The notes beneath the pieces were generated by a model that had not been told where the DNA came from, made no database searches, and saw nothing but the letters and a program-made list of their open reading frames with translations. A program made the translations under genes and the position numbers. From Melioribacteraceae bacterium (lineage in GTDB: Bacteria; Bacteroidota; Ignavibacteria; Ignavibacteriales; Melioribacteraceae), in the NCBI GenBank assembly GCA_016342755.1, contig JAEINS010000007.1, positions 172,449-236,448 on the forward strand: a stretch of 64,000 nt of DNA, in the 5' to 3' direction. Shown in pieces: positions 38,464 to 49,200 of the stretch; positions within the stretch are counted from its first letter, which is position 1; every line of letters starts with the position of its first letter.

Positions 38464-39339
38464 ATGCAAACTAAAGAAATATTAAAACAAGTTAAGCAAA
38501 TAGAGATAAAAACCCGCGGCTTGGTAAATCAGGTTTTTTCAGGTGAATATCATTCAGTGTTCAAGGGACGCGGAATGGAATTTTCTGAAGTGCGTGAATA
38601 TCAGGTTGGTGACGATATAAGAAATATCGACTGGAACGTTACCGCACGTTACGGACATCCGTTTATAAAGGTGTTTGAAGAAGAACGTGAATTAACTGTA
38701 ATGTTATTAGTCGATATGAGCGGCTCTTTAATTTTTGGCAGTGTTGAAAAGACAAAACAGCAGATAGCTACAGAGTTAAGTGCTATACTTGCTTTTTCTG
38801 CTTTGAAAAATAATGATAAGGTAGGATTGATTTTATTCTCAGACAGAATAGAAAAATTTGTTCCGCCAAGAAAAGGGAAAAGTCACGTTCTTCGAATAAT
38901 TAGAGAAGTACTTTCGTTTGAGCCTGAAGGGCGTACAACCGATTTAACCGGAGCATTAGAGTATTTTAATCATACAATTAAAAAAAGAAGTATTCTCTTT
39001 TTGATATCAGATTTTATGGATACAGGCTATGATAAGATTTTAAGAATAGTCGGGAAGAAACATGATCTTGTCGGACTAGTACTGGACGATCCGCGAGAAA
39101 AAGAATTGCCAAGAGCTGGTTTAATAAAATTCAAAGATGCCGAAACCGGTGAAACGTCAATTATAGATACGAATAGTAAGGAAACACAAAAATGGTTTAG
39201 GAGAAGAAGGGAAGAACAGTACCATTACAGAAAAAATATTTTCACTTCTTCCAGACTTGACGCGGTTGAACTTTCAACAGGATCATCCTACATAAAACCA
39301 TTGGTTAACTTTTTTAAATTACGTGGACAAAGATGGTAA
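38464..39339 (+). CDS. DUF58 / VWA-like protein
   Basis: The start is set at ATG 38464 (MQTKEILKQ); a TTG 27 bases upstream is less likely. The 291-residue cytosolic protein contains the DUF58 signature YQVGDDIRNIDWNVTAR and a VWA-like fold with a metal-site motif DMSGS. It is the standard second gene of MoxR-Bat clusters and probably binds the MoxR ATPase. Its end overlaps the start of the next gene by 7 bases. Confidence 0.92.
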   Translation: MQTKEILKQVKQIEIKTRGLVNQVFSGEYHSVFKGRGMEFSEVREYQVGDDIRNIDWNVTARYGHPFIKVFEEERELTVMLLVDMSGSLIFGSVEKTKQQIATELSAILAFSALKNNDKVGLILFSDRIEKFVPPRKGKSHVLRIIREVLSFEPEGRTTDLTGALEYFNHTIKKRSILFLISDFMDTGYDKILRIVGKKHDLVGLVLDDPREKELPRAGLIKFKDAETGETSIIDTNSKETQKWFRRRREEQYHYRKNIFTSSRLDAVELSTGSSYIKPLVNFFKLRGQRW

Positions 39340-40283
39340 AGATTAAACCGATATTATTATTTCTTTTTTTGTTTATTGGATTTGAACTATCCGCACAAAA
39401 TATAAATATAACTGCTTCAACCGATAGTACCAATTATTATGTTGGCGATTATATAAACTATAAACTTGAAATTGTACGCGATAAAAATGTTCGTGTTGAA
39501 CTTCCGGCAGTTCAAGATAGTGTAAGTAATCTAATATTTATTAAAGAACTTCCACCCAAATCTTATAAATCTGATTCACAAGTTGTTGATGAATACACTT
39601 ACGTTTTTTCAAAGTATGATTCCGCCGATGTAATAATTCCCAGTTACGCTGTGAGTTTTTCAGTCGTAGGTGATAATTATCGTTATTCAACTAATGTAAA
39701 TGATGTTTTCATAGCCATAAATACATTGCCGGTTGATTCTAAGGCAGAGATAATGGACGTAAAATCTCCTCTTGAAATTTCTTTCAACTGGATCTTCTGG
39801 GGAATTATATTTTTAGCAGTTCTCATTTTAGCAGTTGTGGGATATTATTTATACCTATACTACAAAAAGAAAAATGCTCCGGAAGGTACTATTAAACAAG
39901 TTGTTTATGTTCCGCCTTATAAAGCAGCGTTAAAAGCTCTGTTTGGATTGGAAGAAAAACAGCTTTGGCAAAAGGGTGAAATAAAACGATATCATTCAGA
40001 AGTTACTGAAATTATTAGAAGATATTTTGAAGATGAGTTTAAGGTTAAAGCTCTTGAGATGCCTTCTTCTGAACTATTAGAGGAGTTGAAGAAGGTTCGC
40101 AGAGCTGATGAAATATTTGATTTGTCAAGAGATTTCTTCTCAAATGCTGATATGGTTAAGTTTGCAAAGTTCCAGCCAATGCCGTCTGTTAATGAAACAA
40201 TGCTTAAACAGGCGTTCGAAATTGTGAATAGCACAAAGATAGAAGAAAATGCTGAAACTGCCGGCGAGGTTACTAATGTTTAA
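39333..40283 (+). CDS. Bat-operon membrane protein (BatD/DUF4381-like)
   Basis: The 316-residue protein has a signal peptide (ending near LSAQ), an Ig-like periplasmic domain (about 25-135), a membrane segment (about 150-172) and a cytosolic tail with helical IRRYFEDEFKVKALEMPSSE, as in DUF4381-type partners. It sits between the DUF58 and batA genes and overlaps both, so it is translated as part of the complex. It resembles a shortened BatD; the full-length BatD is encoded 3 kb downstream. Confidence 0.82.
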   Translation: MVKIKPILLFLFLFIGFELSAQNINITASTDSTNYYVGDYINYKLEIVRDKNVRVELPAVQDSVSNLIFIKELPPKSYKSDSQVVDEYTYVFSKYDSADVIIPSYAVSFSVVGDNYRYSTNVNDVFIAINTLPVDSKAEIMDVKSPLEISFNWIFWGIIFLAVLILAVVGYYLYLYYKKKNAPEGTIKQVVYVPPYKAALKALFGLEEKQLWQKGEIKRYHSEVTEIIRRYFEDEFKVKALEMPSSELLEELKKVRRADEIFDLSRDFFSNADMVKFAKFQPMPSVNETMLKQAFEIVNSTKIEENAETAGEVTNV

Positions 40284-41271
40284 TGATATTAGTTTTGCTT
40301 ATTCCTGGGTGCTGTATCTATTGGCTTTTCTGCCGTTAATGTTATTCTGGTATTTCAAAAAGAATAAAAAAGCCAGTCCTGATGTTACATATTCATCTTT
40401 AAATGTTTTTAAAGGATTAAAACCTTCATTCCGACAGAGAATTATTCATCTTCCGGCAATCTTAAGAACTTTAGCAGTTGGATTATTAATAGTTGCTTTA
40501 GCCAGACCGCAAAGTTTTTCAACTGGAGAAAACATTTATACCGAAGGAATTGACGTTGCGATGCTGCTTGATATTTCAGGAAGTATGCTTGCGGAGGATT
40601 TTAAACCAAACCGGTTAGAAGCGGCTAAAGCTGTTATAGATGAATTTATAGCTGGTCGTACAACGGATAAAATAGGACTAGTGATTTTTGCGCGTGAAAG
40701 TTTTACTCAATGCCCTTTAACAATAGATTATACAGTTCTTAGAGGACTGCTAAAAGATATTGAAAGCGGAGTTCTGGAAGACGGAACTGCGATTGGGACG
40801 GCAATTGCGAATGGTGTTAACAGATTAAAAGACAGTAAAGCAAAAAGTAAAGTTTTAATTCTGTTAACCGATGGAGTAAACAACAGCGGTGAAATTGACC
40901 CTGTAACTGCTGCACAAATTGCGCAATCATTTGGAATCAGAATTTACACAGTTGGTGTCGGAACTAAAGGCGAAGCACCTTATCCGTTCCAGACTCCTTT
41001 TGGCAAGCGTTATCAGATGGTTCCGGTTGAGATTGATGAAGATATATTAACTCAGGTTGCTTCAATTACAGAAGGACAATATTTTAGAGCAACTAGCAAT
41101 GAAAAGTTAAAAGAGATTTATGCTGAAATTGATAAGCTTGAAAAGACACGTGTAGAAGTTACTTCATACAGACATGCTAAAGAACTCTTTTATAATTGGG
41201 CTTTAGCGGGATTGATTTTATTGATGTTGGAAATTGTTTTATCAAAAACATATTTAAGAAGATTACCATAG
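40276..41271 (+). CDS. batA: BatA-type VWA membrane protein
   Basis: The start is ATG at 40276, within the end of the preceding gene and with GAGG ahead. The 331-residue protein has two N-terminal membrane segments (about 8-25 and 55-75), a VWA domain with MIDAS DISGSM and LTDGVNNSG, and a C-terminal membrane segment. In Bacteroides, BatA proteins belong to the aerotolerance operon; the biochemical role of the complex is unsettled. The MIDAS is complete (DxSxS, Thr, Asp). Confidence 0.93.
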   Translation: MFNDISFAYSWVLYLLAFLPLMLFWYFKKNKKASPDVTYSSLNVFKGLKPSFRQRIIHLPAILRTLAVGLLIVALARPQSFSTGENIYTEGIDVAMLLDISGSMLAEDFKPNRLEAAKAVIDEFIAGRTTDKIGLVIFARESFTQCPLTIDYTVLRGLLKDIESGVLEDGTAIGTAIANGVNRLKDSKAKSKVLILLTDGVNNSGEIDPVTAAQIAQSFGIRIYTVGVGTKGEAPYPFQTPFGKRYQMVPVEIDEDILTQVASITEGQYFRATSNEKLKEIYAEIDKLEKTRVEVTSYRHAKELFYNWALAGLILLMLEIVLSKTYLRRLP

Positions 41272-41283
41272 GTTTATACTTTT

Positions 41284-42318
41284 ATGTTACGTTTTGCACA
41301 TAGCGAATACTTATATATACTCTATTTAATTCCGGTTTTTATTTTTCTGTTTTGGCTGGCACATAAACAGAAAGAAAAACTGCTCAGTATTTTTGCCGAA
41401 AATAAAATGCACACGGTTTTACTTCCGATGCGAAGTAAGTTAAAATCATTTTTAAAATCCGGTGTTGTACTGCTTGCGTTTATTCTTGTAACAATTGGAG
41501 TCGCAAATCCGCAGATTGGTTCTAAGATGGAAGAAGTTAAGCAAGTGGGAATCGATGTTTTTATCTGTCTCGATGTTTCTCTTAGCATGATGGCTGAGGA
41601 TATTAAACCAAGCAGATTAGAAAAAGCGAAACATGAGATATCAAAACTTATTCAGAGGTTAAGGGGAGACAGAATAGGTCTGATAGTGTTTTCCGGGAAT
41701 GCTTATGTTCAATTCCCTTTAACAACAGATTATTCGGCGGCCAATTTATTTTTATCTGCTGTTGATGTTTCAAGTGTTCCGCAGCCGGGAACTAATATTG
41801 GTGATGCTATAAAAATGGCTTTAAGTTCTTTTAAAAAGGACGAGGAAACTAAAAAAGCGGTTATACTTATCACTGATGGTGAAGATCATGAAGGTGATCT
41901 TGAAAAGATGGCAAAAGAAGCTGTGGATAACGGAGTTCAGATTTATGCAATAGGACTGGGTTCTCCGGCCGGTGTTCCTATTCCGGTATATAATGAATCG
42001 GGTGTTAGAGCCGGTTATAAAAAAGACAGACGCGGAGAAGTTGTTCTAACTAAACTTGATGAAACTACTTTGAAAGATTTAGCAGGCAACGGAAATGGTA
42101 AATACTATCGTGGTTCAAATTCAAGTGATGAGCTTGAAGAAATTTATAACGATTTAGCAAAAATTGAGAAAGCAGAATTTGGAACTACCAAAATAACTGA
42201 GTATGAAGACCGGTTTTACTTTTTCTTAATTCCTGCTCTATTATTACTTTTTGTTGAGTTTTTTATTTCATTAAATAAATCAAAGTTTTTACAACGATTT
42301 ATAAAGCTTGAAGAATAA
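41284..42318 (+). CDS. batB: BatB-type VWA membrane protein
   Basis: The 344-residue protein has the same architecture as BatA: membrane segments near 10-25 and 60-78, a VWA domain (DVSLSM as MIDAS, ITDGEDHEGD) and a C-terminal membrane segment. It lies 12 bp after batA; the next gene starts 1 bp after its stop. The two VWA proteins are ancient paralogs and probably form a membrane complex regulated by MoxR. Confidence 0.93.
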   Translation: MLRFAHSEYLYILYLIPVFIFLFWLAHKQKEKLLSIFAENKMHTVLLPMRSKLKSFLKSGVVLLAFILVTIGVANPQIGSKMEEVKQVGIDVFICLDVSLSMMAEDIKPSRLEKAKHEISKLIQRLRGDRIGLIVFSGNAYVQFPLTTDYSAANLFLSAVDVSSVPQPGTNIGDAIKMALSSFKKDEETKKAVILITDGEDHEGDLEKMAKEAVDNGVQIYAIGLGSPAGVPIPVYNESGVRAGYKKDRRGEVVLTKLDETTLKDLAGNGNGKYYRGSNSSDELEEIYNDLAKIEKAEFGTTKITEYEDRFYFFLIPALLLLFVEFFISLNKSKFLQRFIKLEE

Positions 42319-42319
42319 T

Positions 42320-43108
42320 ATGGACGTAAAAAAAATAAAATACCTATTAGTTATATCATCAATACTAGTCTTTTCCGGTGCTGATCTTTATTCACAATCG
42401 TTAAGAGGATTGGTTAACGATGGTGTTGATAATTATAATGAAGATAAATTTGCTGACGCGGAAGTTAATTTCAAAAAAGGATTGGAAAAAGATCTTGAAA
42501 GTTTTGAAGCTCATTTCAATTTAGGCGATGCTTATTATAAACAGCAAAGGTATGATGAAGCTATCAAATCATTTCAAAATGCATTGGCATTGGCTGAAAC
42601 TGATCAGCAGAGAGCAGGCGTTTATCACAACGTTGGCAATTCATTATTAAAAGCAGAGAAGCTTAAAGAATCTGTCGGGGCTTACACTAATGCTCTAAAG
42701 CTTAATCCAAAAGATCTTGAGACAAAGTATAATTTATCTTATGCGTTAAAACAGATGCAGCAGCAACAGGATAAGCAGCAGCAACAGGATAAGCAGCAGC
42801 AAAATCAGGATCAGAATAAAGATAATAAAGACGATAAAGATAAAAAAGATCAGCAGAACAAAGATCAAAACAAGCAGGATCAGGATAAAAAAGATCAGGA
42901 TAAGGACGATCAGCAGAAACAAGATCAGAATAAGGATCAAAAGCAGAATGAGGATCAGCAGCAAAAACAGCAGCCTCAGCCAAAGGATAAAATGAGTAAA
43001 GAAGAAGCCCAGAGAATTCTGCAGGCCTTAAAGAATGAGGAAAAAGATCTTCAGAAAAAATTGAGAAAGCATAAAGGTAAAGCTGTTAAACGAGAAAAAG
43101 ACTGGTAG
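42320..43108 (+). CDS. batC: BatC-type TPR protein with Gln/Asp/Lys-rich tail
   Basis: The start is ATG at 42320; a TTG 12 bases earlier lies inside batB. The 262-residue protein has a signal peptide (ending near YSQS), three TPR repeats (about 28-145) and a long low-complexity region of Gln, Asp, Lys and Asn (about 150-225) before a charged, partly conserved end (KMSKEEAQRILQAL). The low-complexity tail is typical of BatC. It is probably periplasmic and acts as a scaffold. The minus strand over this repeat gives long spurious reading frames. Confidence 0.9.
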   Translation: MDVKKIKYLLVISSILVFSGADLYSQSLRGLVNDGVDNYNEDKFADAEVNFKKGLEKDLESFEAHFNLGDAYYKQQRYDEAIKSFQNALALAETDQQRAGVYHNVGNSLLKAEKLKESVGAYTNALKLNPKDLETKYNLSYALKQMQQQQDKQQQQDKQQQNQDQNKDNKDDKDKKDQQNKDQNKQDQDKKDQDKDDQQKQDQNKDQKQNEDQQQKQQPQPKDKMSKEEAQRILQALKNEEKDLQKKLRKHKGKAVKREKDW

Positions 43109-43160
43109 GAAATTTATTATTCACACTGTGTTTGTCGGAGTGTGAACGATGTGATACAAG

Positions 43161-43242
43161 TTGTCATTTCGAACGATTCCGGCTTGCCGGAAGAGGAGAA
43201 ATCAAATAAAAATTTCTCACGATGAAACTGTTCAAGATGACA
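43161..43242. repeat. Dispersed intergenic palindromic repeat, copy 1
   Basis: This imperfect inverted repeat starts TTGTCATTTCGAACGA and ends TTCAAGATGACA, with a nested hairpin TTCCGGCTTGCCGGAA. It lies in the 212-bp gap between batC and batD and is related to the copies at 57149 and 57801. Confidence 0.75.
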
Positions 43243-43320
43243 TGAATAGAGATCGAGGCAACATTGTCAACAATCAAGAATAACAGTATATTATAAAGTT
43301 TAAGAATTTAAAATATTAAA

Positions 43321-45153
43321 ATGATAAAAATTAAAGCAGTAATATTATTTATGTTAATCTTTGTTGTTCAGAGTTTCGGACAGCAATTTTCTGTTTCCGC
43401 AAATAGAACAACCGTCGGGACTAACGAACGTCTTCAAGTCGATTTTACATTAGACTGTGAAGATATTAATAGTATAGGTAAAAGAGAATTTCCGCCTTTT
43501 GAGGGTTTTAAAATTTTAACCGGCCCAAATGTTTCTCAGAGTATGCAGATAATTAATGGAAAAGTTTCTGCTTCTGTAAAGTATTCATTTATTATGATTC
43601 CTACGCAAGTTGGCAGTTTTACAATACCTTCGGCAAAAATTGTTTATAAGAGCAAAGCATATGCAACCAAGCCGCTTAATATAAAGGTCCAGAAGTCGGT
43701 TGCCGGTGCTTCTGATAATGATGGTTACAGTACTGCTGACTTAAATAAAAACGTTTTTGTAAGAGCTATTCCTAATAAGACAAATGTTTACAAAGGTGAA
43801 CAACTGACTGTAACTTACAAGCTGTATACTAAGACAAATATTGCTTCGCCTCAAATTCAAAAACTTCCGTCCTATAACGGGTTCTGGTCGGAAGATCTTA
43901 ACTCGTCCAATAATATAAATTTTCAGTATGAAATGTATAAAGACGAGAGATACAAATCGGCAGTAATTAAAAAAGTTGCGCTTTTCCCAACAAAATCCGG
44001 GAAGCTTGAAGTTTCATCTTTTGATCTAAGAGTACCGGTTGTAATTAAGAAAAAGAGAAATAGAAGAGATGTTTTTGATGATTTTTTTAATGATTCCTTT
44101 TTTGGAAAAACAGAAACAGTTGATCATTTAGCTTCATCAAACGAACTTATTATTGATGTAAAAGAGCTTCCAGCCGGAGCGCCTGAATCTTTTACAGGAA
44201 TTGTCGGGAGTTTTAATTTTTCGGCAGAGATTGAAAAAACTGATGTTGAGATAAACGAAGCCGTAACTATTAAAACTAAAATTTCGGGAAATGGAAATAT
44301 TAAATTATTGGATTTACCTGAAATAAAACTTCCGGCGGGATTTGAAAAATATGAACCAAAAAAATCTGAAAAGATAAATAGAGGCAATATTATATCCGGG
44401 TTTAAATCGATTGAATATCTGATTGTTCCCAGAGTACCCGGAGTTAAAGAACTTGATCCGATTGAATTCAGCTATTTCGACCCGGATAAAAACAGATATG
44501 TTACAAAAAAATCTGAAAAATTCACACTTAATGTTAAAAAAGGGAATGTTGCTTACGAGCAGACTGGAAGCGGGTTTTCGAAGGAAGATGTAAAATTGTT
44601 AAGCGAAGATATTCGTTTTATTCAGACTTCTGATTTTATGCTTGAAAGGAAAACAGAATTCAAAGCATTGGGAAGCTGGTTTTGGTCCATGTTAATATTC
44701 CCGGTTATAGCACTTGTGGTTGTTGTCGGATTTAAATTACGGCACAATAAAGTTTCCGGTAATGTTCAGCTGGTAAGATCGCGGAAGGCTGAAAAAGCGG
44801 CGAAAAAAAGATTAAAAACGGCGGAGAAACATTTATCAGATAACCAGTTAACTGGTTTTTACACTGAATTGGCCACGGCTTTATTTGGTTATATGGAAGA
44901 TAAACTAACACTCGCTAAATCTGAATTAACTGTTGATAAAACAATAGAAGAGTTGAAAGTAAGAAATGTTAGTGAAGAAAATTTAAACAACGTTAAAAGA
45001 ATTTTGGAAAAATGCGAGTTTGCCAGATTTGCTCCGGACGGAGAATTTTCGCATGCAGCAAAGGAATTATACGAAGATACGGTTAAAATTATAGTTGAAC
45101 TTGAAAATTCTATTTCCGGGAAAGTAAAAAGTAAAAAGTATAAAAATAGTTGA
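43321..45153 (+). CDS. batD: BatD-family protein
   Basis: The 610-residue exported membrane protein has a signal peptide (ending near SFGQ), several Ig-like beta domains (about 22-430; GSFTIPSAKI and VKYSFIMIPTQ are typical of the BatD/oxygen-tolerance family), a membrane segment near 455-475 and a cytosolic helical tail (about 480-600). It is part of the Bat complex, although 212 bp with a palindromic repeat separate it from batC, so a second promoter is possible. Confidence 0.92.
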   Translation: MIKIKAVILFMLIFVVQSFGQQFSVSANRTTVGTNERLQVDFTLDCEDINSIGKREFPPFEGFKILTGPNVSQSMQIINGKVSASVKYSFIMIPTQVGSFTIPSAKIVYKSKAYATKPLNIKVQKSVAGASDNDGYSTADLNKNVFVRAIPNKTNVYKGEQLTVTYKLYTKTNIASPQIQKLPSYNGFWSEDLNSSNNINFQYEMYKDERYKSAVIKKVALFPTKSGKLEVSSFDLRVPVVIKKKRNRRDVFDDFFNDSFFGKTETVDHLASSNELIIDVKELPAGAPESFTGIVGSFNFSAEIEKTDVEINEAVTIKTKISGNGNIKLLDLPEIKLPAGFEKYEPKKSEKINRGNIISGFKSIEYLIVPRVPGVKELDPIEFSYFDPDKNRYVTKKSEKFTLNVKKGNVAYEQTGSGFSKEDVKLLSEDIRFIQTSDFMLERKTEFKALGSWFWSMLIFPVIALVVVVGFKLRHNKVSGNVQLVRSRKAEKAAKKRLKTAEKHLSDNQLTGFYTELATALFGYMEDKLTLAKSELTVDKTIEELKVRNVSEENLNNVKRILEKCEFARFAPDGEFSHAAKELYEDTVKIIVELENSISGKVKSKKYKNS

Positions 45154-45160
45154 TTGTGAA

Positions 45161-45916
45161 ATGAAAAAAATAGTTTTAATATATTTATTAGTTATTGGGT
45201 TTACTTCAGTTTGTTATTCACAGGTTGAAGATTTAATAGTAAAAGGAAATTCTGCTTACCAGGAAGAAAAATTCACGGAAGCAATATCTTTATACACTCA
45301 GATAATTGGACAGGGTTACGAAAGTGCTGCGTTAAATTTTAATCTTGCAAACTCTTATTACAGAAACGGGGAACTTGGTAATTCTATTTTGTTTTATGAG
45401 AAAGCATTAAAACTTGATTCGGAACATGAAGACGCTATTTATAATCTGGGCATTGCAAATGCGCACACAGTTGATAAGATTAAAGAACTTCCAAAATTAT
45501 TTATAGCTAAATGGTGGGACAGTCTGGTTTCTTTATTTTCAATTTCCGGATGGTCCAACATTGTTATTATTCTAGACTTAACTCTTGTAATCTTAATTGG
45601 TGTATACTTTTTCTTTAGAAATATTTCTACCCAGCGTTTAATTTTTATTTTAGGTTCAGCTAATCTGCTTCTGCTTGTTTTTACCGCAATTCTACTTTTT
45701 TCCAGAGTTGAGAAAGAAACTTCAACCGATCATGGAGTTTTGTTAACTGATACAATTTCTGTAAAAGTTTCTCCTGATGAAAAAAGCAACGATGCTTTTG
45801 TTTTGCATGAAGGAGTAAAATTTGCAATCGAAGATGAATTACAGGATTGGTCAAAAATAAAACTTTCTGACGGTAAAGTCGGATGGCTCCCTAAAAATTC
45901 ATTCGGTACTATTTAA
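45161..45916 (+). CDS. batE: BatE-type TPR and SH3 domain membrane protein
   Basis: The 251-residue protein has a signal peptide, two or three TPR repeats (about 20-100; NFNLANSYYRNGELGNSI), two membrane segments (about 125-150 and 160-178) and a C-terminal bacterial SH3-like domain (about 190-250) ending VGWLPKNSFG. This is the usual BatE layout and closes the operon, 7 bp after batD. The SH3 domain may bind peptidoglycan. Confidence 0.9.
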   Translation: MKKIVLIYLLVIGFTSVCYSQVEDLIVKGNSAYQEEKFTEAISLYTQIIGQGYESAALNFNLANSYYRNGELGNSILFYEKALKLDSEHEDAIYNLGIANAHTVDKIKELPKLFIAKWWDSLVSLFSISGWSNIVIILDLTLVILIGVYFFFRNISTQRLIFILGSANLLLLVFTAILLFSRVEKETSTDHGVLLTDTISVKVSPDEKSNDAFVLHEGVKFAIEDELQDWSKIKLSDGKVGWLPKNSFGTI

Positions 45917-46230
45917 TCCAAAAATACCTTCAGAAGTAAATATGTCATATCTTTGTTTTAGCCTTAAAAGATAAGGTTAAAATTTACATACACTTGAAAA
46001 TTTAAGATATTTTTTTATATTGTGCTAAGCAATTATGTTTAGTAATGTAAAAATATCGCCGCTTATTGTTTCGAAGTATAAACGAAAACCTAGATTTTCC
46101 TCTAATTGGGCAAAGAATAGATATATGCCAAAACTCAGGCCAAACCCCGTTTTCTAGCAAAATGTCTATTTTTAACCAGTCGGCAAACTAATAAAAATTC
46201 AATTTTGTAAATAAATGTGAGGTCAGGTAT
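45917..46230. promoter_or_regulatory. Gene-free region before gltB
   Basis: These 314 bp hold no gene on either strand. A small hairpin (CCTTA/TAAGG near 45961) may end the Bat transcript. The remainder must contain the gltBD promoter, but I see no clear operator or riboswitch; GAGG stands before the gltB start. Confidence 0.4.
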
Positions 46231-49200
46231 ATGCAAGATAATTCGGCTTTCCCAAAGAAACAGGGACTTTATGATCCGGCGTTTGAACACGATGCATGTG
46301 GTTTGGGATTTATTGCAAATATTAAAGGGAAAAAGTCGCATCAGATTGTGCAGGACGGAGTTACGATACTTAAAAATTTGAGTCATCGCGGAGCTGTTGG
46401 AGCTGACCCAAAATCTGGTGACGGTGCAGGTATTTTAATCCAAATTCCAGATAAATTTTTTAGAAAAGAATGTGATAAAATTAATATAGAACTTCCGAAA
46501 CCTGGTGATTATGGCTGTGGATTACTTTTTATGCCCATAAACGCTGAAGAAAGAAACAGGGTTGGCAGCTGGATACAATATATTGTACAGGAAGAAGGAC
46601 AAAAGTTTCTTGGTTTTAGAGAAGTGAAAATTAACGATTCTGATATTGGCGGAAGAGCAAAATCTTCGCGTCCTGATTTTGAACATGTTTTTATTGGTCG
46701 GGGAAAGTATACTGCAAAAGAGGATTTTGAAAAGAAACTTTTTATAATAAGAAAAAAAATTGGTCATAAAGTCCGGGGATCAGATCTTTTTCAAAAAAAT
46801 TATTTTTATATATGCAGCCTTTCTTCAAAAGTGCTTGTGTATAAAGGGCAGTTAATGCCTGAACAGCTTGACTTGTTTTTTCCTGAACTGCTGAATAAAA
46901 ATGTTGAATCCGCAATATCACTAGTTCACTCAAGATACAGTACAAATACATTTCCGTCGTGGGCACTGGCGCATCCATTTAGAATGATTGCGCATAATGG
47001 TGAAATAAATACTTTACGCGGAAATGTAAACTGGTATAAAGCCAGAGAAAAGAATTTTATTAGCGACGTGTTAGGCGAAGATCTTAAAAAAATGATGCCT
47101 AATATAGTTCCGCATAAAAGTGATTCAGCAACTTTTGATCTGGTATTAGAATTACTAGTGCAAAGTGGAAGAACATTACCTGAGGCTTTATTGATGATGG
47201 TTCCCGAAGCTTTTACCGGTGATAAAGATATGCCGCAGCCAAAAAAAGATTTCTACGAATATAACTCATGTCTAATGGAACCATGGGATGGTCCAGCCAC
47301 AATATCGTTTACTGATGGCAGGTTTATTGGGGCGTTGTTAGATAGAAATGGTTTACGTCCGTCACGTTACTGGATTACAAAAGACGATCATGTAATTCTA
47401 GCCTCTGAAAGCGGGGTTTTGGATATAGCGCCGGAAAACATAGAATATAAAGGGCGTTTACAGCCTGGTAAAGTGTTTTTATTAGATATTGAAGAAGGAA
47501 AAATTATTGATGATAAGTATATAAAACAGAATATCATAAATAAAAAAGATTATTCAGGCTGGATTAAAGAAAATATTATTAACTTAAATGAATTACCTGA
47601 AGTTAAAAAAGAAAGCAGTTTTAATAAAGAAACATTGCTGGAAAGACAAAAAGCATTCGGTTACACTTTAGAAGATTTGAAGATTTTAATTAAGCCGATG
47701 GTTATTGAGGGAAAAGAAGCAATCGGCTCTATGGGTTCTGATACACCATTGGCAATTTTAAGTAAACGGCCTCAATTGTTATTCAATTATTTTAAGCAAT
47801 TATTCGCGCAGGTTACAAATCCGCCAATTGATCCAATCCGTGAAGAGATTGTAATGTCTTCGCAAGTTATGCTTGGCTCTGAAGGTAATTTATTAGCGAG
47901 TGAGCTTTTAAATAAAAAACGATTAAAAATTTCTCATCCAATTCTTAGTAATAAAGAGCTGGAAAAAATTAAGGCTCTGGATGTTGAAGGTTTAAAATCA
48001 GAAACGTTGGAAACTGTCTTTAATAAAGAGAATCGGGAAGTTGGTCTGGAAAAAGCATTACAGTGTTTATTCAAAAAGGCTGAGGAAGCAATTGAAAACG
48101 GGAAAACACTTTTAATACTTTCTGACAGAGGTGTGAATTCTGAAAAAGTCGCGATGCCTTCGCTGCTGGCAGTCTCTGCGCTTCATCATCATTTAATAGA
48201 AAATGGTACACGCACAAAAGTTAGTATAATTTCCGAAAGTGGTGAACCAAGAGAAATGCATCATTTTGCCGTTATGATTGGTTATGGAGCAAACGCTATT
48301 AATCCTTATCTGGTTTATGAAACTATTGAGAGCGAATTAAATTCCGGTATGTATGAGACGGAACTTTCTGTTGAAGAAGGCATAAAAAATTATATAAAAT
48401 CCACTTATAAAGGGTTAATGAAGATCATCTCAAAAATGGGAATCTCCACAATTCAATCCTATTGCGGTGCCCAGATATTTGAAGCTGTTGGTTTGAATGA
48501 TGAATTTATAGAAAGATATTTTACCGCAACACCAACCAGAATTGGCGGAATTGGTATAAACAAAGTTGCATCAGAGATGCTGATGCGTCATGATCGTGCT
48601 TACAAAGATATAGATGAGGAAATCCTTGATACCGGCGGTGATTATCAATGGCGGAAGGATGGTGAGCATCATCAGATAAATCCGGATACAATCGCGCTTC
48701 TACATCAGGCGGTTAGAACTGAGGATTACAACAGCTTCAAAGTGTATTCATCAAGAATAAATGAACGAAGTACAAACCTTGCTTCAATACGCGGACTACT
48801 TGAGCTACGGGAAAGAAATCCTATTCCAATTGATGAAGTAGAACCAGTATCGCAAATTGTAAAAAGATTTGCTACCGGTGCAATGAGTTACGGTTCCATT
48901 TCAAAAGAGGCGCATGAAACACTTGCTGTTGCTATGAATAGATTAGGCGGGTTTTCAAATACCGGAGAAGGCGGTGAAGATCCAGCCCGATTTGTCCGTG
49001 AAGAAAACGGTGATTGGAAAAGAAGCAGAATAAAACAGGTTGCACAAGGCAGATTTGGCGTTACGATAGAATATTTGGTTAATGCCGATCAGATTCAGAT
49101 TAAAATGGCACAAGGTGCTAAACCCGGTGAAGGCGGACAATTGCCCGGGCATAAAGTAAGCAAAGAAATTGCAAACACCAGATATACAACGCCGGGAGTT

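Noticed and set aside
42702..42983. Two long minus-strand open frames with repeated Leu/Ile or Tyr/Asp
   Set aside because: They are the antisense of the low-complexity Gln/Asp/Lys tail of BatC, where stop codons are rare by composition.
42755..42985. Short CAG/GAT-rich repeats that could suggest a CRISPR array
   Set aside because: The periodicity is codon-based, without constant repeat length or unique spacers, and is inside the batC frame.
46135..46386. Minus-strand open frame upstream of and overlapping gltB
   Set aside because: It overlaps the conserved start of gltB on the opposite strand and has no recognisable product or ribosome binding site.
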